A stretch of 64,000 nucleotides of DNA, from the NCBI GenBank assembly GCA_030068145.1, contig JAPJBO010000235.1, forward strand, positions 124,001 to 188,000, given 5' to 3'. A program made the position numbers and the translations under genes. Below the pieces are notes generated by a model. It was not told the DNA's origin, made no database searches, and saw only the letters and a program-made list of their open reading frames with translations. Shown in pieces: positions 52,031 to 62,700 of this stretch. Within the stretch, counting starts at the first letter, position 1. Each line of letters begins with the position of its first letter. Source of the DNA: Diplonema papillatum (lineage: Eukaryota; Euglenozoa; Diplonemea; Diplonemida; Diplonemidae).

Positions 52031-52766
52031 AAAACTTTCAGATCGACGAGCTCCGTGTCTTCGCCATATCTTGCGGTTTCGACGCGCGGTGTGCGGACAA
52101 GCGCATTCAGGTTTGGAAACCAACACTTCGCAGGAGAAAGCGTTCAACACAGAAGGCACATTTCTTTTTTTGTAGGTGTTTTGTTTCTTGAACGAACACC
52201 CGCAACGAGCTGCACCCTCTCACTATTCTCAACCCCCCGCCATACTCGAGCCTCTACGGTCAACCGGAGACTTTAAAATACCGACCTTCTAATCCACAAA
52301 TAACGCTGGGAAAAACACACGCAGTCTTTTATCCCCGAGGTTTTATTATCCCGCAATCGAACCAGGTTGTAATATCTAAGCTCATACACACCTTCTCCGG
52401 TAGCTCCCGGTTCAGCCGACTTCCGCGGCCTTCCTAAAAGGTCGCTGCCAGCGGGTCAGAGAAGGGAAATCCAATCCAGGGTTTCCTGCGAGAAGCGAGT
52501 TTCTGAGCGCTTGCGGCAATACGGATGAGCTTTGAGATGTCCAGAAACTGTGCGCGTGCCTCGGGGCGGCTTCGCAAAGTAGTTGACAGTCCTCGTGTCG
52601 TTTTCAAACACCCGCCTGCCTGCCATTTTCTGCCGGACGAATGACAACTCCGTCCTTCCTTGCTCCAGGGTAGCTGCGGTAAACCCAGAACCAGTCCAGT
52701 TTACATTCGCAAACGGGATTGCCTGTATATTCGGAGGGGCTCACGCACTCAAAGATCGACTTATCA

Positions 52767-52982
52767 TGCAGGGTCAAAACCTTGTGTCTTTTTAAAACAC
52801 ACCTGCAGGGCCGATGGCCCCCCCCAAAAAAAAAAATTGGAAAAAAAAAAAAAAATGCTCAACTTCCTCAAAAATTACTGCAGAGTTTGTATCAAAATTT
52901 TAAAATTCAAAAAACCCAAAAATTTTCCGGAATTTTTTTTTTTCGCCATTTCCAAAAAGACACAAGGTTTTGACCCTGCATG
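52767..52982. mobile_element. 216-bp MITE with perfect 29-bp inverted ends
   Basis: The ends begin CATGCAGGGTCAAAACC and are exact reverse complements (52767-52795, 52954-52982). The interior is A-rich and non-coding. Confidence 0.75.
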
Positions 52983-53056
52983 TCATACGCACCTCCTCCG
53001 TAGGGGGACTGCTGTGTTGTCCATGATGGACTCTGTCTCTCTCTGTCATTATCGTA

Positions 53057-53313
53057 GACCCCCCGCCAACCCGCATCAACAGGCGCTCGCACGCGACATC
53101 CACAACTACCTCACGACAGGTGCCCGGCCTTTGCCCCGGGACCTGGGCGATGCTGTCGAGCCAGCCCGCATACCGCGCAAGAGGTACGCCGCCTTATTTT
53201 CGCAGCAAAACACTCCGCATTTCTTCCATGCGCGACAGCACCATGCCGCAACCGGGCAGGGGATACCTCTGAGAGATGAGGCACGCAGCAGGCACCTTTC
53301 CCTCGAGCGGTAA
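53057..53313 (+). CDS. Candidate terminal exon, unknown protein
   Basis: A pyrimidine-rich run ending CATTATCGTAG precedes a GC-rich frame reading ANPHQQALARDIHNYLTTG, then RPLPRDLGDAVEPARIPRKR, then a stop at 53311-53313. Composition and codon use resemble the real genes here. No upstream exon was found, and a MITE lies just to the left, so this may be a gene remnant. Confidence 0.3.
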
Positions 53314-53839
53314 AGTCGCTCGTGGCCGGCGGTACTGCAGAGCTGCGAGACGCGGACTTGAAGAGGTTCAAAAGTTATTTGACGAATTCGCAGCTCGCAA
53401 CGTAAACAAATAGCCACGAAGTCCGTCTGGATACCAGAAGGAGCCCAGTGGAAAAGCACACGGGATTGTCGGAAACACCACAAAATTACTCCGCGTCAAA
53501 GCCCGACAAATTTTTGTCTTGCGACATGAAGCTGGGGAAGCCGCTGCCCGCCCTAATTGTTTTTTGCCGCGGGAATTTGCTGTGTGTCGTTGCTCACGTA
53601 GCACGCATAAAAGGAAGGGAAAACTCGTTCAGTAGTCATTCATGAACCAACCGAATTCATGGTAACTTGCGAGATGGAAGAAAAGGTCTCACCAAGGTTG
53701 GAGAAACAACCCGGTGAAGTCACTTTCCGTGGCTGGGGGAAGCGCACTTCCGCACCTCCTCTGTACACAAGTTCCCTCAGAGGGGTACTGCAAAAGTTCA
53801 GGTGACACAGGTTCACCTGGCTGCTTCACCTGGAGACTT

Positions 53840-54003
53840 TTTTTAGTACTAGCAATCTTGCGGACCCTTCAATGTATTGTGCAGGCTAAAAAGACGTAGG
53901 CAGCGTGTTTTGGTGGTTGATCAGAATTCCTTACCTAGGGTAAATACAAGTGGGAAAAACGATCAACCGGCACGCACAAACAAAACGAAGCGCCTGTCTT
54001 TTT
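53840..54003 (+). repeat. Dispersed repeat, copy 1 (pair with 55225-55412)
   Basis: TAGTACTAGCAATCTTGCGG, AAAAGACGTAG, GGTTGATCA and CGATCAACCGGCACGCACAA occur in the same order in both copies. No coding content. Confidence 0.6.
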
Positions 54004-54162
54004 TGGGTGTGAAAGAAGCTGCGCATCATCAAGAAGTTCTACACCTACTCATACATTGCGACGTTCTTTCTGGATAGACCTGTGCTTCGCCTAAATACGT
54101 TCAGGCTCAAGACATAGGGGGACACCATTGAACCCGGCCCAAACTGTCTCCACAGGCAACAG

Positions 54163-54534
54163 CCAGAAGACGACGGCGATCAAGAGGATGGCAACGAGAA
54201 GCCGAAGCGCCGCAAGAAGCCTACGAAGGACGAACCACCGGTGCGCCAGGGCAAAGGCAAGGAAGGGTCCGGGATGACAAATCCAGCGGTCCGCCACGGA
54301 AAGGCGCCGGAGGCAGACAACCAGACAGACAAGGACTCGGACGCAGGCCTGCCGAAGGAGGCCGATGAAGCCGGCAAGAAGGACAGCCCTAGCGCAGACG
54401 CCGACAAAAAGGACGAGCAGAAGCCGGCCGAGAAGGAGGAAAAGGCAGATTCAAAGCGCACCGAAAAAGCGACAGCAGCTAGCAAGCGCAAGAAAGCGCA
54501 GAAAGAAGAAGCCAAAGCCCCGGCGCCCGAGTGA
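54163..54534 (+). CDS. Candidate terminal exon, Lys/Glu-rich disordered protein
   Basis: After an acceptor-like CACAGGCAACAG the frame runs 123 codons to TGA 54532-54534. The sequence is highly charged: EKPKRRKKPTKDEPP, then DKDSDAGLPKEADEAGKKDS, then KRKKAQKEEAKAPAPE. It is probably an intrinsically disordered tail of a nuclear protein; the upstream exons are not identified. The overlapping minus frame rich in Ala/Phe/Ser is its shadow. Confidence 0.45.
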   Translation, partial: PEDDGDQEDGNEKPKRRKKPTKDEPPVRQGKGKEGSGMTNPAVRHGKAPEADNQTDKDSDAGLPKEADEAGKKDSPSADADKKDEQKPAEKEEKADSKRTEKATAASKRKKAQKEEAKAPAPE

Positions 54535-55224
54535 CGAGCCGTGCATATTCGATGGAACGACGAAGGACTGCTAAAGCAGGCCCGTTCGAGTGGGTTCTCT
54601 TCTGCTCACGCGGGGCTGCCGTGGCTTTGGCGTTGTAATGCAATGCACTTGGATTGTTTACACCTGTATCCACTCCAACGCATGTGCACGACGCACTTGC
54701 GCGAGTGGGATATGACCACGTGCAAACACAACAAGCAACTGGTCACGTGATATGCCATGTACCGCACACCCGGGGTGACACCGTGCTCTTGAAAACTCGA
54801 TGTGCTTCCCTCACGTAACTTTTGTATCGGCGTCGCCGCTGTGCAATACCCTCGCCGGAAACTGCAGAAGAGCTTCGGCCACGTCAGAACCGTTCCTGAT
54901 GGTTGAACTCAAAAACAGGGAGAAGCCCTACACCGAGTCAGTACCACGGATAGCCGAGGCTGGAGGCTGGTGTAGTGGGTCGTTCTCCTCCACGAGCCTT
55001 CCGGACTTCTAACGGGCAAACGCTTGCTCTCCGTCCCCCGTTGGTATCGCGACCACGCGCGGTGGACGGAAAACCACTTCCAGCCCTTGCTTCGCTTCAC
55101 AACGGCGCTTCCATTTGGCCCCATCGACTGCCGACGCCTCTAGATAGCCCCCACCCCGGGTCCCCCCCCTACCCCCATTCTCCCCAAACGTGCAACCAAA
55201 GTCGCTCCACTCGCGAGCATTAGT

Positions 55225-55412
55225 TTTTGTAGTACTAACAATCTTGCGGGTTGCCCTTCAATGTATCGCGCAGGCTGAAAAGACGTAGACAGGCGTGTTT
55301 TTGGGGGGTTGATCACAGAGTTTCTTACCTGCCGAAAACCGGCACGGGGTAAATACAAGCGGCAAAACGATCAACCGGCACGCACAAACAAAACGAAACG
55401 CCTATCGTTTTT
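55225..55412 (+). repeat. Dispersed repeat, copy 2
   Basis: Partner of 53840-54003, with a 20-base insertion CTGCCGAAAACCGGCACGGG in the middle. Confidence 0.6.
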
Positions 55413-55474
55413 AGCAGAAGTACCTTGCGCCCCACTCCTCAGCGCTGTCCTGCAGCCAACGCCTGGAGGTAGCA

Positions 55475-55717
55475 GTGTCGAAGTGTGTCCTCAGCGAAGC
55501 TACGCCGGCCCACCCCTGTGTGACCGGAACTGCATCGTGCTTTGCCTGCCGTCTACCACCGAACACTGGTACTGGTAAGGAAGCAACCAGCGACGCGCAA
55601 CCGATGCACCTGGACGAGCAATCTAAGGGGAAGCGCGGCACCAAACGCGCGCCTGAGCGCGACGATCAAGACGAGCTTCAGAGGCGAAAGCATGACACAT
55701 CACGTGCGAAGAGATAA
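55475..55717 (+). CDS. Candidate terminal exon, basic tail
   Basis: The later part reads GKEATSDAQPMHLDEQSKGK and RAPERDDQDELQRRKHD before TAA at 55715-55717. Charged low-complexity sequence similar in style to the other candidate terminal exons. The start is unresolved. Confidence 0.25.
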   Translation: MSKCVLSEATPAHPCVTGTASCFACRLPPNTGTGKEATSDAQPMHLDEQSKGKRGTKRAPERDDQDELQRRKHDTSRAKR

Positions 55718-55854
55718 CCGCGCCGTCGGCGAAGCAGATTATCGCCACAGATTCTTTGCATTCTAACCCAAACTACCACGGTCTATCAGGTCCAACTGTG
55801 TCTCCTGAAGCTGCATAGCGTTGGCTGCCGCGCGTACCCATCGCGGAGCAAAAC

Positions 55855-55971
55855 GAAAACGAGGGAAGACGACCCCCCCACAAGAAGTGTCCTGCAATCG
55901 AGCATACACCGGCGAAGAAGGGAAAGAAGAAGAAGAACGAGAAAAAGGCCGCACCTGGTCCAGGAACGTGA
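55855..55971 (+). CDS. Candidate terminal exon, Lys-rich end AAPGPGT
   Basis: The frame ENEGRRPPHKKCPAIEH, then TPAKKGKKKKNEKK, ends AAPGPGT with TGA at 55969-55971. The copy at 34105-34149 ends AAPGSGT with the same spacing from an EH pair, which supports this frame. Upstream exons unknown. Confidence 0.4.
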   Translation, partial: ENEGRRPPHKKCPAIEHTPAKKGKKKKNEKKAAPGPGT

Positions 55972-56212
55972 CGGTCAACCACAGCTTGCAAAGCTTGAGT
56001 TCGGAGGCAGCACAGTGCTACAACCCCGTCCGCTCTGCCCTGCTGCTGACCGTCTCGACGAGCTTGTGTTCATCGCGAGCGCCAAGCCCCAAGGTGCGCC
56101 AAGCCTTGATGCTTTAGTTTGGGAAATCGGTAGCCACTTGACCCGTAGGCCCGTGGCTCTGCAGTACCGCCGAACACGTGAAGCTTGGCTCCCGTGTAGC
56201 ATGCTTTCCCTG
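55927..56212 (+). repeat. Duplicated 3' exon and intergenic segment, copy 2
   Basis: Partner of 34105-34392, sharing CACAGTGCTACAACCCCGTC, CCAAGCCCCAAGGTGCGCCA and TTTGGGAAATCGGTAGCCAC. No PLA2 gene follows here. Confidence 0.6.
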
Positions 56213-56825
56213 GTACCGAAGGCAGGGACCGCAGAAAGCATGCACACCGGCGAGGGAGGGAAAGAACGCAAATCGACCGTGCGAAGATGATGGACACTAT
56301 ACTGCATGCGTCCTTTGGGCCCGCAGGAGGTTTGGGGCTCTGTGGACGGTCTCCCAAGGACTCCGCCAAAACGATGGCAGCGCGAGCCAGGCGCAGCCAG
56401 GGGCGGAAAATGGGTAGCGCGAGAGACGGCCCCGCCCCTACCAACGGACGGGCGCACCCACCGTCCCAACAGTTCGTGTTTAGGAGGAGGAGTGTGTAGC
56501 GTCAGCTCTCGGACGTTTGTGCGCCTCGGCGCAATGTTCAGTACACAGTGGTAGGGAAACCTATGTCGCGGGACCATGGGCGCTCCTCAAACCACCCACT
56601 CTATTTAACTGCCAGTGCGAGTAAAGAGAAAGACACCAATCTGCAAGCCCACATGGGATCGCCGGAAGCACAGGAGAAAGAAAAGTCCGTTTGACGCAGC
56701 AACGGATCTCCCGGACTAAAAGCCTCCGGCTATTGGCGAGCAAAATATTGAAGGAACCCGGCCCACCCAAGCCTCTACGGAGGCGTTACCACACCGACCT
56801 TAATCCACGAACAACGCTTGCAAAC

Positions 56826-56946
56826 ACGGCGAGGTCCAGCTTCAGAAGCTGGAGTTGAAAAGGGTACACCCGAAAAAAAGCGGGTGTGGCACCCGCTTTT
56901 TTAACTCCAGCTTTTGCCTCCAGCTTCTGAGGCTGGACTCTACCGT
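56826..56946. mobile_element. Foldback MITE, copy 3
   Basis: ACGGCGAGGTCCAGCTTCAG is inverted as CTTCTGAGGCTGGACTCTACCGT at the other end; AAAAAGCGGGTG and CACCCGCTTTTTT form the inner stem. It is the most symmetrical of the three copies. Confidence 0.7.
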
Positions 56947-57692
56947 GAAGAAAGTCGGCAAAACTGGATCCCGCTAGCGGTACTAAGCACAGAGGGGAGA
57001 CAACCTAAGTACTTTCCATAACCCATGAGCCGAGGCAGGTTACCGCCCAATCAAGGACAAAAAATGCAATGTTCAGGTTGGACAAAGTGCAGATATCTGG
57101 CGCTGCGTCCCGAGGACGTGTGGCGCTCGTGAAACCCTTCACGTATCGAACGCAAGAAAGCAAGAAAGGATCCGCCCGGAGTATCAACGCGAACTTTCAC
57201 TCCGAAGAAAGAAAGGGAGTCGAACAACGTAAGAAACCCCAGTGGAACCCCACCCCCAAGACAGAACGGAGGGTGTTCGGATCGAGGCGAGCGGGGTTCC
57301 GGGTCCCCTCGAGGTGCTCATTGAGTGGTATCGCCCCGCGAGGGCAAAGGGGCTCATTTCGAAAAACAATCTGCCCTGAACTCAGCCGGTGCTGACAAAT
57401 ATTGCACCGGCGGAAAGCGGACCGGGTGCCCCGAGTCTTCTGCCCTTTGCCGCTGACGCTGACCTTCTGTTATGTAACGAAGAAAGAAAAGCCAAGAACG
57501 TTAGAAAAAAGCAACAAGAAAAAAAAAAAAGAAGAAGAAAAAACTAAACCGAACAAAGAAAAGTACCAGTTTGCCTATGTGTTCCGCGTTCAGCCTTTTC
57601 TTTTCCCCACCCGTGTGTTATTCTTGTGAACCTCACGTTGTGTGTCGGGGCAGCAGCTGGATCACGAGGCGGATCTGGCAGTTTTTACCCTA

Positions 57693-57810
57693 CTTGATTA
57701 GTGGATTATTACTGGATTATAATCCACTAATAATCCAGTTCGTCGCGACAAAGTGGATTCTGAATCCACTTTGTCGTAATCCAGTTATATAGAATCCGCT
57801 TTGTCGTTGA
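57693..57810. repeat. AGTGGATTATAATCCACT palindromic repeat, copy 2
   Basis: Multiple TGGATTATTA/TAATAATCCA and ACAAAGTGGATTCTGAATCC words. Related to 19601-19680. Confidence 0.55.
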
Positions 57811-58483
57811 TCCTGAACCAAAACTTTCTTTCGGACCAGTGCATTCCGACAGCATTCCGATCTCAGGCCCGTGTTCCAGACTCGGCTCTGGCTTAGAGGC
57901 GTCCAGCCATAGTCCATTCAGCAGTAGCCAATATGGCACCGATCGCACCGTAGTATATCAGGGACTAAAAATCGGGGCTTTCGCTTGTACCACTCCGGAT
58001 CATGAGCAGCGATCGGCCCCCCATCACTCGTACTACAACAGTCACTTCATCGAAGGCGCTGCGTGTCCGGCTCGGGCAATGCTCACCAACATTGGGCGTC
58101 GACAGGAAAAACGTATTCTTGCGTCCGTGGATTGCGAGAAGGGCAACATGGTCGACGCTTTGGTAGCGAATAAGTCTCGATTGCGAGTAGGGGTCATTCA
58201 TAACATGACGTGGACGGCATAGAGTAGGACACCATAAGGTCCAGAAAATCCATGGTAACCCAAAATACCGTCGCTAAAAGGCGTGCAAAGACATGGTAAA
58301 TAGTGTTGTCGACAGCGAAAAGCAAAAAAGTACACCAAAACCATGCGATTCATTTCTTTCTCAATGCCCCAAGGGTTCGTCTTGCGAATTACTCGAAACA
58401 CGACACGCACTGCAGGTAAACCACCTTTTGCGAATCCCCGTTGTCACTTCGCCCTCCTTACACAAGAAAACAGAAAAGACAAA

Positions 58484-59338
58484 ATGACGGAGCCCAGTGA
58501 TGTCACCCTTGAAGCCGCGCGCAAGCAGAAGATCCACAACCTGAAGCTGAAGACGGCGTGTCTCGAGAACGAGGAGTTCGTGCAGGAGCTGCACGTTTCG
58601 GACTGGAGCGAAAACCAGAAGCAGAAGCTCTCGAGCGCGCACGAGAAGGGAAGCCAGCTGCTGACCGCTGTGGAGAGCGGCACAAAGTGGAACTTGACTG
58701 CCGCATACGACATCCAGAAGCTGATGCGTGTCTGCGGTCTTGAGATGAGCGTGCGGGAATTGTACAAGCCCGAGGACAAGCCGCAGTTCATGGACATTCT
58801 CAGCTTGAAGCGCGTGCTTCAGGACATGAAGCAGCACCGGAACAAGACGAGAATCGTCAGCTTCACGGGCACCATCGACAATGGCCTCTCCAAGCTTGAA
58901 AAAGTGGAGGAAGAGCTTCGCAGGTCGCAGCTCGACGCGACCGAACTCGCTCAGGTCCCCGTCAGCGTCCTCAAGAACTTGGAGGACTGCATGAACGTCA
59001 CCGTCATCCAGGTATCTTCCCCCGCTTTTCGTACGAGCCTCTTCGAAAACCTGCTTCATTGCTTCATTTTATAGCACCACCAGAAGCCGCAGAAACGCAA
59101 CGGCATGGGCCACTTAGCGAACCATGGTATTACAAAGCATGCCTTCGTCTCTGAACATCTTACGCCCGTGCGCGATTGCCGGAAGCACAGCACTCAAACC
59201 AAGCAACATTCGCCGGTCGAGAAAGACCTGCCAAAAGGAATCAACGGCTTCGCGGTGGGCTGGTCTGATACTTACCGTCGTCGGCGTCTTCTTGCGCGCT
59301 TCCTTCAATCGGTTTCCTCGATCTCACAGAGAGGATAG
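58484..59338 (+). CDS. Unknown helical protein, two exons
   Basis: Exons 58484-59011 and 59075-59338, joined in phase 0 across a 63-base intron (donor GTATCT, acceptor TTTTATAG); 263 residues. Exon 1 is clearly coding and predicted mostly helical: ARKQKIHNLKLKTACLENEE, FVQELHVSDWSENQKQKL, IQKLMRVCGLEMSVRELY, and LSKLEKVEEELRRSQLD. No signal peptide, membrane segment or catalytic motif is seen, and no family is recognised. Exon 2 starts HHQKPQKRNGMG and is basic. Its last part overlaps a word shared with repeats at about 27608 and 31814, so the end of the protein may derive from a repeat or the true stop may differ. The minus frame over exon 1 is a shadow. Confidence 0.65.
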
Positions 59339-59719
59339 CCCGCTGTAATCGATCGGATCGTGTTGTCATCGACAAATCGCATTTGTTAACCACATACGGT
59401 GTTACCCACTAGGAGCCTACACAACTTCTATCAAACTTCTATATTCAGGGGGATGTGTCACCTTTTATTTTGGTACCATTTTGGCATGTCAAAAATGACC
59501 ACCCTACGGCAGCGCACACAGTCACCAAAGGGTTCACTAAATCGACCCATTTTTGATGCTATGAGAGCAGGTGTCCCCGGTTTCTCTGTTCCCGAGGGTT
59601 TAGAAAAAAAAGATGACCCCCCTTGGATTTCGACCAAATAAATGGAAGGGAAAAGTTGAGAGCCCGGAGTTAAGGGGTTAAATGGATGAACCAGGGAAGG
59701 TACAAATCTGCACACAACA

Positions 59720-62700
59720 ATGTCATTTACGTTCAGGATGATCGTGAACAAAGTTATGCTGAAACAAGGAAAGATGGCAGCGGAAGCCGCACCAGTCCTC
59801 TCCCATATAGCACTGGGCGCTTACGAGCAGTGCATGGCGGGATTGCCGCGGCTGTTTAATAATACGGTGACCACGTCAGCAACGCCGGTGGCCCGTCGTT
59901 TTGGCGCGGCTGTGATGCAAAACGGAGCCAGTCGCCCAGCCAGCTGCCCAGCCAGCTGCCCAGCCAGCCACCCAGCCAGTCGCCCAGCCAGCTGCCCAGC
60001 CAGCTGCCCACAGCCAGTCGCCCAGCCAGCTGCCCAGCCAGGCACCCAGCCAGTCGCCCAGCCAGCTGCCCAGCCAGGCACCCAGCCAGCTGCCCAGCCA
60101 GTCGCCCAGCCAGCCACCCAGCCAGTCGCCCAGCCAGCTGCCCAGCCAGGCACCCAGCCAGTCGCCCAGCCAGCTGCCCAGCCAGGCACCCAGCCAGTCG
60201 CCCAGCCAGCTGCCCAGCCAGGCACCCAGCCAGTCGCCCAGCCAGCTGCCCAGCCAGGCACCCAGCCAGTCGCCCAGCCAGCTGCCCAGCCAGCTGCCCA
60301 GCCAGGCACCCAGCCAGTCGCCCAGCCAGCTGCCCAGCCAGCTGCCCAGCCAGCTGCCCAGCCAGCTGCCCAGCCAGGCACCCAGCCAGTCGCCCAGCCA
60401 GCTGCCCAGCCAGCTGCCCACAGCCAGTCGCCCAGCCAGCTGCCCAGCCAGGCACCCAGCCAGTCGCCCAGCCAGCTGCCCAGCCAGCACCCAGCCAGTC
60501 GCCCAGCCAGTCGCCCAGCCAGGCACCCAGCCAGTCGCCCAGCCAGCTGCCCAGCCAGGCACCCAGCCAGTCGCCCAGCCAGCTGCCCAGCCAGGCACCC
60601 AGCCAGTCGCCCAGCCAGCTGCCCAGCCAGGCACCCAGCCAGTCGCCCAGCCAGCTGCCCAGCCAGCTGCCCAGCCAGGCACCCAGCCAGTCGCCCAGCC
60701 AGCTGCCCAGCCAGCTGCCCAGCCAGCTGCCCAGCCAGCTGCCCAGCCAGCTGCCCAGCCAGCACCCAGCCAGTCGCCCAGCCAGCTGCCCAGCCAGCTG
60801 CCCAGCCAGCTGCCCAGCCAGCTGCCCAGCCAGCTGCCCAGCCAGCTGCCCAGCCAGCTGCCCAGCCAGCCACCCAGCCAGTCGCCCAGCCAGCTGCCCA
60901 GCCAGCTGCCCAGCCAGTCGCCCAGCCAGCTGCCCAGCCAGGCACCCAGCCAGTCGCCCAGCCAGCTGCCCAGCCAGCACCCAGCCAGTCGCCCAGCCAG
61001 CTGCCCAGCCAGGCACCCAGCCAGTCGCCCAGCCAGCGCCCAGCCAGCTGCCCAGCCAGCTGCCCAGCCAGCTGCCCAGCCAGCTGCCCAGCCAGCACCC
61101 AGCCAGTCGCCCAGCCAGCTGCCCAGCCAGCTGCCCACAGCCAGTCGCCCAGCCAGCTGCCCAGCCAGGCACCCAGCCAGTCGCCCAGCCAGCTGCCCAG
61201 CCAGGCACCCAGCCAGTCGCCCAGCCAGCTGCCCAGCCAGGCACCCAGCCAGTCGCCCAGCCAGCTGCCCAGCCAGCTGCCCAGCCAGGCACCCAGCCAG
61301 TCGCCCAGCCAGCTGCCCAGCCAGCTGCCCAGCCAGGCACCCAGCCAGTCGCCCAGCCAGCTGCCCAGCCAGCTGCCCAGCCAGCTGCCCAGCCAGCTGC
61401 CCAGCCAGCTGCCCAGCCAGCTGCCCAGCCAGCTGCCCAGCCAGCCACCCAGCCAGTCGCCCAGCCAGCTGCCCAGCCAGCTGCCCACAGCCAGTCGCCC
61501 AGCCAGCTGCCCAGCCAGGCACCCAGCCAGTCGCCCAGCCAGGCACCCAGCCAGTCGCCCAGCCAGCTGCCCAGCCAGTCGCCCAGCCAGCTGCCCAGCC
61601 AGCTGCCCAGCCAGCCACCCAGCCAGTCGCCCAGCCAGCTGCCCAGCCAGCTGCCCACAGCCAGTCGCCCAGCCAGCTGCCCAGCCAGGCACCCAGCCAG
61701 TCGCCCAGCCAGCTGCCCAGCCAGGCACCCAGCCAGTCGCCCAGCCAGCTGCCCAGCCAGCTGCCCAGCCAGCCACCCAGCCAGTCGCCCAGCCAGCTGC
61801 CCAGCCAGGCACCCAGCCAGTCGCCCAGCCAGCTGCCCAGCCAGGCACCCAGCCAGTCGCCCAGCCAGCTGCCCAGCCAGGCACCCAGCCAGTCGCCCAG
61901 CCAGTCGCCCAGCCAGCCGCCCAGCCAGTCGCCCAGCCAGCTGCCCAGCCAGGCACCCAGCCAGTCGCCCAGCCAGCTGCCCAGCCAGGCACCCAGCCAG
62001 TCGCCCAGCCAGCTGCCCAGCCAGGCACCCAGCCAGTCGCCCAGCCAGCTGCCCAGCCAGGCACCCAGCCAGGCACCCAGCCAGGCACCAGCCAGCTGCC
62101 CAGCCAGCTGCCCAGCCAGCTGCCCAGCCAGCTGCCCAGCCAGCTGCCCAGCCAGCTGCCCAGCCAGCTGCCCAGCCAGCTGCCCAGCCAGCTGCCCAGC
62201 CAGCTGCCCAGCCAGCTGCCCAGCCAGCTGCCCAGCCAGGCACCCAGCCAGTCGCCCAGCCAGCTGCCCAGCCAGCTGCCCACAGCCAGTCGCCCAGCCA
62301 GCTGCCCAGCCAGGCACCCAGCCAGTCGCCCAGCCAGCTGCCCAGCCAGGCACCCAGCCAGTCGCCCAGCCAGCTGCCCAGCCAGGCACCCAGCCAGTCG
62401 CCCAGCCAGTCGCCCAGCCAGCCACCCAGCCAGTCGCCCAGCCAGCTGCCCAGCCAGGCACCCAGCCAGTCGCCCAGCCAGCTGCCCAGCCAGGCACCCA
62501 GCCAGTCGCCCAGCCAGCTGCCCAGCCAGGCACCCGGCCAGTCGCCCAGCCAGCTGCCCAGCCAGGCACCCAGCCAGTCGCCCAGCCAGCTGCCCAGCCA
62601 GGCACCCAGCCAGTCGCCCAGCCAGTCGCCCAGCCAGCCACCCAGCCAGTCGCCCAGCCAGCTGCCCAGCCAGGCACCCAGCCAGTCGCCCAGCCAGCTG

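Larger units (their letters stand above)
56213..58483. other. Intergenic stretch, repeats only
   Basis: Contains the foldback MITE 56826-56946 and the AT-rich palindromic family 57693-57810, listed separately. No gene is recognised; the frame at 57839-58222 has no supporting feature. Confidence 0.4.
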
